A stretch of 64,000 bases of DNA from Portulaca oleracea (Eukaryota; Streptophyta; Magnoliopsida; Caryophyllales; Portulacaceae), in the NCBI GenBank assembly GCA_029582165.1, contig CM055881.1, positions 26,083,594 to 26,147,593 of the forward strand. Reading direction: 5' to 3'. Each line of letters opens with the position of its first letter. Within the stretch, counting starts at the first letter, position 1. Under the pieces are notes generated by a model. The model had not been told where the DNA came from. It saw only the letters and a program-made list of their open reading frames with translations, and made no database searches. The position numbers were made by a program, and so were the translations under genes. This document shows positions 46,541 through 59,116 of the stretch, piece after piece.

Positions 46541-47598
46541 CCCATTCAGACCGTTTACAGCACAACAGATGGGTCTGAAGCCATGGCATTGTCACCGGGA
46601 AAGGGCGAGATAGACACTGCTTGTTCTCAGGTTTATCTACTATAGTTTATAGATATGTATGAACTACAGAGATGCACGACATGTTACAACAATCAGAACC
46701 CCCCCCCCCCCCCCTCTGGGTAACCAAAATAAGGAGTTTTCCATCTTCACTGACAGATACTTGGGTGGCCATTCATCTGGGTGTCTATCATACTAGACCT
46801 TGCCTGTCTCGTGCAGCCATCTGCATCTGATACTGCCAACATTCAAGATATTTTATTTAGAATATCATTGTATACCAGTACTCAAGTTCTTCAGTAGGAA
46901 TAACAAACAAGTGTGTCGAAAAGTTGGTGCCAATATTTCCCCAAGCTTGCTGCTGCAATATAATTTCATGGTACTCAAGGAAGCAATTAAAAGAGAACTG
47001 AAACTTGCCCTTGATGACAATATGTGGGATGTTATTTCATTCTTCTGACAACTGAACAAAATTCACAAGCAATTTTGCAGAACACTTTTCTCCTAATTAA
47101 TGCAAAATCTCATTCCTGATTCTGAAGCCTCTATACTTGCTAACATTTTATAAGTAGACAAAGATAGAACATGCCAGTTCAGATAAATAGGAAAAAAAAT
47201 GCACTATGCAAATCAATTATGAACTGTTGTGTTGAAACCAATGGTGTTGCAGGGTACCTAGGTATGGTCCCTATGGACAAACTGAGATTGCATATTAACC
47301 ACTCATTTGCAGCGAATAACTGCTTAAACAGGTAATCCTCGTCCTGACAGCTACAACACACAGTTATGTAATAAACCCTTAAAAGTTTTGAAGATAACTG
47401 AGATTTATGTCAGCACTGGATGCTCTGTATGGATAACAGACGGACAAGGTAATATTCACATTTAGAAAGGGATTCTCTAACAACTGGTTAAAACCACGAG
47501 CTCATGTTCTGCGCTGATTCAAAACCACCTTAGCCAATATCGATACCAGAAAACAATCCCATATTTCATTTTCATTGGCAATCTACAGAAAGTAGTAC

Positions 47599-50500
47599 CT
47601 GAACCACGTAGGATGAACTATCAGCCAAAAACTTTATAAAATCTTGCTTTTTCAATGAGAAGTTGTACTTTTCTTGATCCAACAATGCTTGCTCCCTCTG
47701 CATATCTTCAAGAATATTTTCCCTCTCCCATTTACTTTGCTTCATTTGGTTTTCAAGCTCATAATAATTGTCAGGCAGATCTGATCCCATTGACCGCTTT
47801 GGAAATCTTACATCTACATCTTCCCTGTTTCAAGTACATCAATAAGTCGGTTACAAAAAAGATGGCACACGCATTCCTTCTCTGAGATTGAACGCAAATA
47901 TGTAATAGCACTTATCACTATCACCAAAGGAGGTTGCTAAAGACCATTGAGTCCACACAGAAAAGCTATTTGCATTCAAGGAATTTGATGAAATCCCATA
48001 CGCCATCATATAACCATATAATTGATATTGATAATACATACGGAAACAGGAATGTGAAAGATGCTATTAATGATTTAATACAGATGCAGCTCAAAATATT
48101 TCTACAAATCAAAGGAGCGCCCTCTAGTGAACTCTAATGCAATGTTCACAACAAAAGGAAGCCAAACACTAATATCTCTGTAAAAGAAAAGTATTCATGA
48201 CAAATAACTATATTTCACCATGATCATACAGCTCAAAAGTTTATATCTCCAGGAAAAGAATTGTCATCAGAACAGTACATTAGTGGTTGTCAAATAGAGG
48301 AATGTAAGCCTTAGCCCTTATGAAAAATCGTGTTACAGAGAAATCAGAGGTGATCATTCACCACTCACCAGCTACCTCACAAAAAGATTGACTGATCGTC
48401 GACTGAGGGACCAACACTCAACAATGTTGATAGAAGATGAGAGAAACAAACCAAAAGGTCCAAAGTTCAGAGGATAGTAGCCTACTGTCCTCAGAAATTT
48501 CATCCAAAGAAGCCCCCAACCAAAAAAAAAAAAAAAGAACAAAAGCATAGGGAGGAAAAAAATCAAAAAGGAAACAGAATACAAAACTGGTGCCAAATGA
48601 CAATGCTTAGTACAAAGGCATAAGACAGTTGAGAATATGGTGTACTATGGTTTACTTAAAAAACTGAGGGCATATTTGCAAGGTACCTGTTGCCCAGGAA
48701 GAAAACACCGCAACCCTTAATCATTCCTCCATCTAAAGAGACGGCTCCATCAGTGATCAATGGAAGAGCAAGAAGCATCTCAGTTCGAGTTCTGTACACT
48801 TGAAGACGGGAGAAGAGACTATAAAACAATGTCTCCCTAAGGCCAAACCCACTCGAGGTCACGTAAGCTAAATGAGAACTATCAATATAAATCATATTTA
48901 CAGCAAACCCAAGAAATCCCGCTGGGATCTCACCAGTGGGCAGCCTTGGCTTAGGGATATCAAGTCTTCTCTGTGGGTCATCAGCCAAAATCTCACCAGC
49001 ATATGGTCTGCAAAAAGAGGAATGTTAGGGGCAAAAAGAAAAGTTGAACTCTGCTTTGCATTAGTCTAAGTTTCTAGACAGTGCCTTAAACTATCAAGAC
49101 ATATCACATCAAACCGGCCCTCCAAATTCCGCCCAATGGAAGCACCAAGCCCATAAATACCATAATCTTTGTTCACAAGTCCTTCATCGTTATATGCTTC
49201 CAAGGTGTTGATGCATTCATAAGTCTTGCATACAAGGGAAAGCATAGTTTGCAAGCCCAGGAAGTCAGAAAAAAGCCTGCAATTGTGATTTTCAATCAAT
49301 GCCAAAGGCGGAAAGAAAGAACAAAAGAAAGAAACAAAGAAAGGAAAAGTTTTAATTCAAAGGCTTCATAAGATGGTACTTTACTTGCTAAAGAATTAGG
49401 ATTCTATTTCCTTCAGCAAATATAAACTATGATGAAAAGCTTCACATTCTTGAATATCAACTTATATAAAGACCATTGTCAAATATAAGACTAGAAAATT
49501 TCCTGCTATTATTAATTTTCCAACATTATTTTACTATTGATTAAAGGGATTTGGTAAGCATAACTTTTTTTTTTTTTAATGTGGCTCATTGTTGGACAAT
49601 ACCTGCCGAGGTTATTATCATCTACTTTGCCAAGAGTAGCAACGACCCCAAGAATATCTTGAGACAAGGAAAGGTTGGAGAATTGTGAACCATGATGACT
49701 TTTCAGCTGGTAAAAAATCGCAGCTGCAGAACTCCCATGCTTCAAAATCTGCTGAACAATCTCCTCCTCGTTTTGAGCATGAGAACTATCATCATCTTGA
49801 GCTTTAGATGTACTTGAGGAGGGCAACTTACCAAGGCTAGCTGTACAGCAGCGAAACTATGTTGCATTAGACATGACTACATAAGTGCCAAGGAGAAAAG
49901 GCAAATTGTCATTCAAAAGGAAGTTTTTTTCCTCCCAAAAGGAGCTCAAGCCTTAATTTATGACATCTTTAGACAAATAGAGATAAGCATCATGATACGT
50001 AAGTAATAACTACCATAGTTACAAAAGCAAATTGCAATATGTGATCCTGATAGGATCCCATACTGCAACAGCAGGTTCATTCAGAGCATGAATATGGAAA
50101 GAACAAAAGAAAGAGAGAATATGTCTTGATGGCTGTTGTTTGCTTTGCCTATCCACTGTGATTCGCAGTTGATTAATTTCCTCAATTCACTTTTGTGCTA
50201 CTTTTCATAAATAAAGAAGGTTAAACAACAGGCCTCTCCCCCTCCCACCTCACTTCCTCATTCACACTTTCTTTACAAAATGCAAAAAAGGCAATGGCTG
50301 ATTGCCAGATCGCAAAGATGGTCCCATTAGCCTTTTACGATTTGTTGTTTTTCTTTGTAACGGATCCACAAATTCGCTAATTCCTTCATTCTGGATTAGC
50401 ACAAACTGTTCTAGTTCCTCTGGATCCTCTTGGCTTCCAAGTTTTGAGTTCGAACATATTCAGTAGTATTAGAAACAGCTTGAAAAACATCAGGTATACC

Positions 50501-53293
50501 TTGTAAATCAAGAATAGCACCATCCAACTGGGTTTTCTGAGTCTTCAGAAATTTTAAATTGTTTTCGTGCTGTTTTATTTTATTGCCTGTCTTCTCAAGT
50601 TCATCTTGCAATATCTGCACATAGAACATGGTAATAGAAAAATTACTGAGAAGAGTTCAGATGAGACCTCGAGCCTGTCTAATCTATTTAGAATCTATCA
50701 GCTCAAGCATAACTGATTTTTCTATTAACAACATCAACTAAGTTCCTACTAAAAGGCCTGGAAAATAGAGATGGATGGCCATGTTAATGAGGCAGTATAA
50801 TGAAATCTTGTAAAGCATCAATGAACATCTGATGAACAACAATTGAGCATAGACTAAAGCAACCTTTGAATTAGACATTAACGACTTTGCATATGGAGGT
50901 GCACTAGTCACTTCTTCCTTCTTGGCATTAGCAGAAGCATTTTTCACATCGACATGATTAAGCGTCGGAGTATCTGCAGTAGCTGCTACTTTGGCAGTGG
51001 TGGGAACCTGTCAAGGAAGAATGGAACAAGGTAATGGTTGAATGCCATTATTACAAAGATAAAGGACTAGCAGTTAATTGTGGACTCATGGCTAGGGATT
51101 TGATTAATTAACTCAACATCGTGAAAATTACAAAAATCATCTCGCACTTGCATATCCAACAGCCAACCTAAATCAAATGAATGCGAAGTATTTCTCTAAC
51201 AAGCATAGACACGGATAGGACACTATAGGAAACTGAGTACGATTTCACAAAATTTCAAAAGATAGGATACAAGTGGAGCAGACACATGGTGATGAAAAAT
51301 GTTGCTCTATTTCTCTATAATGTGTGTTGTGTTTTGCGTTTTGAGCCTTACTAGAGGATTTTGTTTGGGTTAAAGCAATAGCATATTATTCATAGTGTGT
51401 CCATCCCACAACTACCATCAGAGAAAGCCAATTTCTTAGGTATCAGTGTGAGAGTGACCAAAGAGATTGTGGGTGTCTGACAGCCCAACATGGGCATGCG
51501 TACCCTGGGAGAGTGTCCATGCTTCTTAGGTATCCCTTTTTTACCAATAGTTATCCTTCTCCAAACAACTTCTTTATAATAACAATTTATACAAGCTAGC
51601 TTGCATCAAAGATTGCACACATACTTGCTCAATATAAAGCTCTATAAAGAACTTTGATAACTGTTTTACGCATGACCACAGAGTGTTCAAAGAATTGTCA
51701 TCATGAAGCGGCACAGCTATATATGATCCTGCAGTTGGAATTCTCATCTTCAACTTCAAATCCATGCACTTTTGGTCAATTTCTGTGAGTTCATAAATCT
51801 TCTCGATGACCTCTGAGAATCTCATCTGATTATTGGCTAACAGAACACGTACTTCTCCACCTTTATAATTAACACCTTCGGGCTCATCCACAATTTCTCC
51901 ACCCCAGTGACATACCAAATGGCATTTGGACAATTGAACACTCTATAAGAAATTAAGAAAAATGAATAAATGAAATGATTAAATAACATATGTATTTCAG
52001 TATAACATTTTTCCAAACTTTAAATGATACAAACCACACTGCCAAGAAACTAGCGACTACAATAAATAATACTTGTTACTTGTTAGGCATATTAGAGCTC
52101 ACCAAAATGGTAGCTACTTAATTTTAGCAAAAAAAAACTTTTCTGAATAAGCACCTACTTTCGTCGCTATCATGTGTTGATTCTCAAAAGATACACAGAA
52201 AAATACAATAAGGCACTGGTCCTTCCTCTAATAAACATCACCGTAAGGATGTAATTGGTAAGAAAAGGAATGAAAAGTGTAATGTCCACATGTTGTTTGA
52301 GATTAGTGCAATAATTAAGAAAGAAAAGAAAAGATTGATAGCAAATCTCCTTAATAGAACTCCCATATCTTACACCAAATGGCAACTTCCTTCAGCTTTT
52401 CCGTTTCCTATTGTGTTCCCCTTCTTTCTCAAAAACTTGTCCGTCACTTGGGTCGTTGCTGAAAAATGACAATAATGAACGACCCAACTGCCACTCCCAT
52501 TGTGCTGAGTGCTATTCATGTTAGTTGGCGTACTCCCAAATACTCGGACACCGAATTTAAAGCGGGAAGCCTGCCTCACACAATCCTCCCTTCAAACACC
52601 CCCCCCCCCCCAAATGAACCCAAACATATTGAACTCTGGATTCGTAGATTACGAGCTGTACCATATATAAAACCAAATCCATTCAAACCCCCCCCCCCCC
52701 CAAAAAAAAATGAAAAAAAAAATTCATTTGTGTGCTCTGGATTTGTAGAGGTTTATCAGTGATTCTATCACTGAAGCCAAATCCATTACCACCCCCCAAA
52801 CAAAAAAAAAAAGAAAAAAAGAATACTAATAAAAATATCCAATTCGTTGTGCAACTCTGGGTGTGTGGATTTTGTTAGCTCAATCACGCTGGTAATCTGT
52901 AACTACAAACATGTCCAGATTGTGAACTTCTACAAATTTGCATTCAAATCAAACCGCTAAAATCTCAGTTCACCAACATAACGAATAAGAATTGCTAAAA
53001 TTTCAGTTCACCAACATGCATTCCAACAAAATGCAAGGAATCACATCAACGACCAAAATAATCTCAACTCCATGTCGATCAACAACCCCAAAATCTCGAA
53101 TTCGACCACCGAATTGAAGTTACTACCCAGTAAACAAATTCACCTCAGAGGTGGAAAAAAATCAAACTGACAACATGCATGACCGAATTCAACAGCAGGG
53201 ATGTAAAAAGTAAGAAAAACCCTAGAATTGAAATCGGAAAAAGTAAAGAACATGGCTTGCCTGAGGATTGGAGGAGACCATGGTGGTTTGCAT
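47599..53293 (-). CDS. DMS3: DMS3, SMC-hinge protein of RNA-directed DNA methylation, with extra PB1-like exon
   Basis: Exons: 53261-53293, 51625-51942, 50864-51007, 50500-50614, 49603-49840, 49085-49276, 48687-49007, 47599-47824; phases agree throughout (529 codons so far). In Arabidopsis DMS3 joins DRD1 and RDM1 in the DDR complex that brings Pol V to chromatin. Matching blocks: [20 protein letters not shown] (coiled coil), [75 protein letters not shown] (hinge), then a C-terminal coiled coil ([20 protein letters not shown]). Exon 2 adds a PB1-like domain not in the DMS3 I know; without it the length (423 codons plus the last exon) matches Arabidopsis DMS3 (about 420). Introns 1 and 6 appear to have GC donors. 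The last short exon is unsettled: a phase-compatible candidate after an acceptor at about 47347 starts DEDYLFKQLF. Confidence 0.88.
51625..51942 (-). CDS. PB1-like cassette exon in DMS3 (detail)
   Basis: 318 bp (106 codons), phase 0 at both ends, open throughout, with acceptor TTATAG and donor CAA|GTATGT. It encodes [18 protein letters not shown], then [17 protein letters not shown], and ends ELYIEQ. The pattern W-G-G-E then Y-x-G-G-E resembles the PB1-like domain at the N-terminus of plant MULE/FAR1-type transposases. Because it is symmetric, skipping it joins exon 1 to exon 3 in frame. PB1 folds mediate protein-protein contacts; a role here is inference. Confidence 0.7.
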
Positions 53294-53460
53294 TGCAGCT
53301 TGAGGTTCACAGTGTACGAGTTTACGTTACTCTTTTCTCTGTCTAAAAACCCGAGTCTCTCCAGGAAGAGTGCACTGACAAATATAGTGTTGCGTGGCGT
53401 TGCGTCAGCAGGAGACTTGGATTGAATGTGTTTTGAGAAGTTAAAAATCAACTCGCTCAA
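53294..53460 (-). promoter_or_regulatory. DMS3 5' leader/promoter-proximal region
   Basis: Sequence upstream of the DMS3 ATG (53291-53293). A (TA)n run lies at about 53469-53482 and may serve as a TATA region. An open frame across it overlaps the DMS3 start out of frame and is not convincing. Confidence 0.35.
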
Positions 53461-54299
53461 AAGTCAAAAATATATATATATATTTATTTATCAAATTACC
53501 CAATTTTTTTGTTTCGATTTCTTTTTATTTGTTAAACTAGTAAATACATACGTATGGTCGTGCATTTAAAAAAAATAATAGTGTTGCATGGCATGAATAT
53601 AATCGTACGATGAAACTCAAAATAATTTGTTTAAAATTTCTACATGCCACTCAAAAGTAAATCACTTGAAAAGTCTAAAATAGTTGCAAAGCCCCCAAGT
53701 CTCATACAAATCAAAGTGAGCATCAAATAATGTTCACACTTCACAATAATTCATCTAAGATCTAGAAGAAGTCTTATTTGTTTATTGATTCACATGGATA
53801 AACTCGAGATCTAACTGAGTGATTATATCTTAAATTGCCTTCAGACAACAATCGCCATGACCAAACCTTTTTTCACATTTGTGAGTTATTGTTTTGTGTT
53901 GAATCTCTGTTATTTGTTTATATGCATTTGACTTTCATGGTCATGGATATGAACTCTAACCTGAGTAATATCTTGGTATCAACATGATAAGGTGTTATTA
54001 AATCCAATTCTCCATAGTGAGTAGAGATTAACATACCATAAACTATTCAAATCTATCAAAAGTTCTGCACCTTTGTCATATGCTAGATATTGGAAGTCCA
54101 AAACAATACAATGTTTAGCATATATAATTATGTACTTTTAACCTTTTCAAATATGTACACTGATGAACAACTTATCAAATGTTAATTTCTACATGATCTA
54201 TTTTTTTAACTCGATAAAAATAGGTGCAATATTGTGCTTAGAGGATCCTTCTATCAAGGTCTTTCCCTAAGATATTCACATACAAAATAGAAGAAAAAA

Positions 54300-54725
54300 C
54301 TACAAAAGGGCTATAATTTTGGATTGTTGTTGTACTAAGATAATTGTGACTTTGATTGGTCATCCAGTCTGTTGCACAATTTGCATCACAGTTGACGTGT
54401 TGTAGTGAGAAGTCTTCAAAGTGTTTTAAAAGATGATTGATATCTATGATTATCGTATCGATTTGCCAGGGGGTTGAATAAAACCTTGGATAGCTTGGGT
54501 TAGGATCAGGCTATCCCCTTCAATTTGTACTCTTGGAGAGTCTGCTTATATGGTTTGTTTGAGTCCAAACCTTAATGTTGGTGCTTCTGTCATCAAGATG
54601 GACTGAGAGTTGACTCGTGAAGCCCCCGCTTTGCATAATCTGCCTAAATGATCTTGGATTACCCATTGTTGCACCATAATTAGCTTGACCCAGTCATGCT
54701 TAGGATACTTCTAGCGAACAGGATT
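54300..54725 (-). pseudogene. Degenerate RNase H (RVT_3-type) domain
   Basis: Frame-broken pieces in the order of a LINE-type RNase H domain: WVKL and GATMGNPRSF, then VQIEGDSLILTQAIQGFI, then IIIDINHLLKHFEDFSLQHV and CDANCATDWM. Several frameshifts and stops. Probably the tail of a non-LTR retroelement upstream of DMS3. Confidence 0.65.
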
Positions 54726-54799
54726 TTTACGTGATTTATGGCTTACATGTATATTGTTTTGTTCCATTAATTTGATAATTATATGTTAGATTTACATAA

Positions 54800-55980
54800 A
54801 CGAAAATAAATGATAAGTAAAAAAAAGGAATATCCATATTAATTACATAACAATCGTTCCAGCAATAAAAACTAGAAGGTGACATACATTGTGATCTCTC
54901 TAACTCTCATTTTAGATTATACATATAGTTACGTACATAACATGGGACTATAGATAGTACTTACAGATAGCAAAAGATTGTTAATAGTAGTTATGTAATT
55001 AAGGGTACTATTAATTGTAAAATATAGGTAAAAAAAGGAACATTTCCCCCCCGGTTCTTTGGGTGTTGTCGTTTCTCCTAACCTCAATAAGAATGTCAAT
55101 CTATTAAACTTATCACAGATTGTACATTAAGTTGATAATAGACCTAGTAATTACAGATTACCTATGAACTTTCTTTTCAATCATTGTTTCACTCAATATG
55201 ACTGTAGGGAGAAAGCATATAATCACAACAAAAATAGGATGAGTGGAGATAAGACATATTAAAGACTTGATTATAATAATATGACAAATGACCAAAACCA
55301 TAGAGTGCTTAACTGCGTAAAAAGTATAAGTGACTGATCATGTTATTAATACTGTAATCATAATATTTAGGTAAAAAAAAAACAATGTTAGAAATTGATG
55401 GAAAATACCCTCAAATCCTCACTAAATACAGGAGGCGGTATCTTGTTATTGTACTAAGAGCCCTCCAATATTTTATTGAATTATGACAAATAAAAGTAAG
55501 GAGGGTTTTAACAAAATTAAAAAAAATTTGTGTAATATTGAATTTACCTACCTAAACACACTCTAAACTCCCCCAAAAATATGACTTGAGTATGTCTAAC
55601 GAGTAATAACTTACCTAATCTATAGACAACATCATATCACTTCTCCCCCATCCAAAATAGGGGAAATTATATTAATATACCATTGGAGATTGCAAATTGA
55701 GAAGTGGAAATTACTAACTTAAAAATAAACATTAAATTCAATAACTAATGCAACTAAAAGAAGAATTTGTAAAATAAAGGGATGTGCAAATTACCTAACT
55801 AGGAGAAGAGTATATTCATAAAAGACCAACATTATATAATTCAATCTACAGAAGACCAAAACCCCGCTCCTTTGCCCATTATTAGAGCTCAAAAACTCAT
55901 CCAGTTTGCGTCGAGAATCCTTCAGCAAGAAAAAAAAAATATAGTCAGAAGTTCAAAACTATGCCCAAAACATAACTGTT
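54800..55980. other. AT-rich intergenic stretch
   Basis: No gene, RNA or bounded repeat recognised between the RNase H remnant and the Sirevirus-like element. Confidence 0.4.
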
Positions 55981-55986
55981 CATATT

Positions 55987-56779
55987 TGAAGAAACACATT
56001 TCAGCTCTGAGGACCTCAACGGCCACATCACTGAGGACCTCCACAGCGACCACAGTACTTTTGATTGAAAGACAAATTTGAAGATATAAATTCAGGGAAG
56101 TTTCCTTTATATAAATATTCCTTATCTTCCCTAGATATCTATATTTATCTCATAATCTCTAATTCGATTTTATTTGATTGAAGGAATCAATTAAGAGAAG
56201 AAGTCATTTGCCTAAATAAGAAGATTGCGGATCTACTCCCAAGATAGAAATCCTCACATTCGGAAAGCATCAAACAAGTCGTTGGAGACTCAAGCTTTAA
56301 ATAGAGTGGTCATTATATTCAAACACTACGGACTTCCAAGCAAGAAAATCGTTGTAGGAATTTGGTTAGAAAATTATGAGTTGTAGGAATATTTGATTGA
56401 AAATATTATGAGTTGTAGCCACTGGGAAAAGTGGTGAGGTTGTAGCCAGTGAGTGAATTCTGGTGAGAGCCTCTAAGATTGTTTTTCTGAAGTGAGATAG
56501 GGTTCTCACTTTAGGTGTGTCTTTTCTCTGTAATCGCCTCTTCTGTGAGGCTTCAACTGCAGAAGTCTCCTCTGAAGTCTTCTGCCTCTGTAAGCTCTAT
56601 TGAGGACCTCATAATCCTCAATAGTGTCGAGTGTAACCTTCTACTTTCTAGCACTTTAACTCCATCAATAAAGAAATATTATTCAGTTTATAAAAGTGCT
56701 ATTAACTCTTTTGTGTTGATTAAGTTGTAAAAATTTTATAAACTCTATCCCCCACCCCCCCCCCTCTAGGGTTATTTCA
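55987..56779 (+). repeat. 5' LTR of Sirevirus-like element
   Basis: 793 bp, TGAAGAAACAC to TTATTTCA. A TATA-like TTTATATAAATATTCC lies near 56105. GAGGACCTC recurs several times. Matches 59117-60562 after removal of the solo LTR there. Confidence 0.9.
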
Positions 56780-56823
56780 ATTTGTATCAGAGCAGGTACA
56801 CAAATTCAAGAGTTTAACCACTC

Positions 56824-58369
56824 GTGGAAAATATCATGGCCGCTATCAACACAAATGAAGCTCCTCAAGGACGCTCATGGATAATAGCTCCACTACTCAC
56901 TGGAGAAAACTACAGGTCGTGGAAAAGACGAATGGAGGTCTTCCTCAAGGACCAAGATGAAGACCTCTGGACTGTAGTTACCGAGGGAGATTATCCTACT
57001 CCCACGAAGAAGAACAGTGTTGGTCAAGATGTCCCAAAGAAAAGATATGAAATGACCAATAAAGAGTTGGAGCCATTAAGAAAAAATACTCATGCCCTAA
57101 ACTTGATCTATTGCAGTTTAAATTCAAATGATTTTGAACGTGTATCTAACTGTGAAACTGCTAAACATGTTTGGGATTATTTGAAAACCTCATATGAAGG
57201 CACAAGTCAAGTCAAGGACACCAAAGTAGATATTTGTCCAAAAGTACGAGGCCTTCAGAATGGAAGAAAATGAGACTATTGAAGAGATGTTCAAAAGATT
57301 CAGCAGCATCACCAACCACCTCATATCACTAGGAAAAACCTACCCAAATGAGGAACAAATTAGAAAGATCCTTCGATGCCTGCCTAGAAGAAAATGGGAT
57401 CCAAAAGTCACAGCCATTAAAGAAGCTCAAGATCTCAAGGCCCTCAAGCTGGAGGAACTCATTGGAAAACTATTGGCCCATGAGATCCAATTGAATGACC
57501 TCTCAGAACCCAAGAGAATTTCCCTCAAGGCAGTACGTGAATCTGACATTGAGTCAGATGATGACGAGGAATATACAATGGCAATGATAGCTAGAGGGTT
57601 CAGTAGATTATACAAGAAAAATCCGACCTTTCGAGAATACATCAAGGATGGACAAAATAGAAAGGCAACTTCAAAAGGTAAGGTCGTAATAAAAGAAGAA
57701 TCCGACCCATTTATTTGTTTTAGTTGTGGTAGCTCAAAACACATTGTGAAGGACTACCCTCACGCGAAAAAAAACAAAGACAAGAGAAACAGTCGGCCTC
57801 AACGGCAAAACCATAAGGCAATGATGGCAACATGGAGTGATAGTGATTCCAGTAAAGGCCACAGTGACGTAGAAGAAATAACAAATGTATGTCTGATGGC
57901 AAACGCAAGTGAGGATCAAGATCCAACCTTATCTCATGACGAGGTAAACTTTGATGAGCTCCTCACTCTTCCCTCTTTGCACCTTGCTCACAAATTATTT
58001 CATCTCTTCAAATATTCTAGATCCTTAATAGAAATAGTCAAGCATCTAACGAAACATGTCAATCATTTGAACGAAACCATAGAGAACTTGAACACCAGAA
58101 ATGACCTCTTAGCAACTGAAAATATTAGACTATCCATAGAGGTCAAATACTGCTATAAGGACATCACTCAATTATCCAATGAGGTAGTCACAAATTCTCA
58201 TCCATACCAGAGAAAGCTCATCCTTCCCACACCCAATACACCACCTCTCAAAAACTATCGGTCCAAAAGTCCTCTCTTCCATACCAACAAAGGACCTCTC
58301 CTTCCTATCCCAAATATTCCGCCTCTTAGAGAAAGCTTCATAGAGGACCTCCAACAGAAAATAAAATAA
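56824..58369 (+). pseudogene. Copia gag (UBN2 type) with frameshift and altered zinc knuckle
   Basis: Two overlapping frames: 56836-57273 (capsid N-terminal part, WIIAPLLTGENYRSWKRRME and HVWDYLKTSYEGTSQVKDTK) and 57260-58369 (ETIEEMFKRFSSITNHLISL, a zinc-knuckle region, then a coiled-coil part NETIENLNTRNDLLATENIR). A one-base frame change near 57225-57245 separates them. The knuckle reads CFSCGSSKHIVKDYP, C-X2-C-X4-H-X4-Y, so the last Cys is replaced by Tyr. The downstream text IWVPK near 58425 resembles the gag-protease linker of Copia elements, after which pol is missing. Confidence 0.8.
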
Positions 58370-59116
58370 GGACCTTACCAACTCCCTTGTCTAAAGGAAC
58401 TAGACCTCCGTGCATTACTAAAATTTGGGTCCCAAAGACCTCATTGCAACGATCTCATCCTTGGTCAGAGACCAAGAAAGGTATGGTGTCCTCTACTATA
58501 GGTATGCCTCAGATACATTACTAGAGATCCAACCAAGTTCTGCAAACTGAAAATCAACAAAATTTGAAGAGTGAACTTTGGAGACAAAAGCCAAGACAAG
58601 ATCCTAGACATTAGGAAGGTTGCGAAACAACGCCACCTGCACCATCTGAGGGGGAGCCTTCTATCATGAGGACCTCAACCTATGCACAAGCTGTCAAATT
58701 GAGGGGGAGTCCTATCATCCCTCCTCCCTACATGTATTCTCTCTCCTCCTCCCAGGTTCGTCAAATCACTGCATGCCTAGACCTCTGATGTCCTCATCAG
58801 CATGTCCTTTCGAGCACCTCAAAATTTAAACTGGGCCCAGTCAAGACGTCTGACTACCTCTTCCATAGGCAATTCAGATTCTGGCTCTTTTAAAATCTGC
58901 CCAAAATCATTTCTCCTATTTCTCCTCCTCCCTCTCTCTTCCTCTATTTATTTTGGTCACACTCTTTAGTGCTTGTACTCTCTTGTTTCCTCTTTGTCTG
59001 AAAGACAAAAAGGGGGAGAACTATGAACTACTCTATTTCATGTCCTATATACATATGCTACTACTTGATTAGATGCCATGTTTGCAATTTTGTCTTTCAA
59101 ACAAAAAGGGGGAGAT

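Noticed and set aside
46560..46650. Possible last exon of DMS3 ending with a DPSVVL-like tail
   Set aside because: The attractive frame is not in phase with the end of exon 8 at any visible acceptor.
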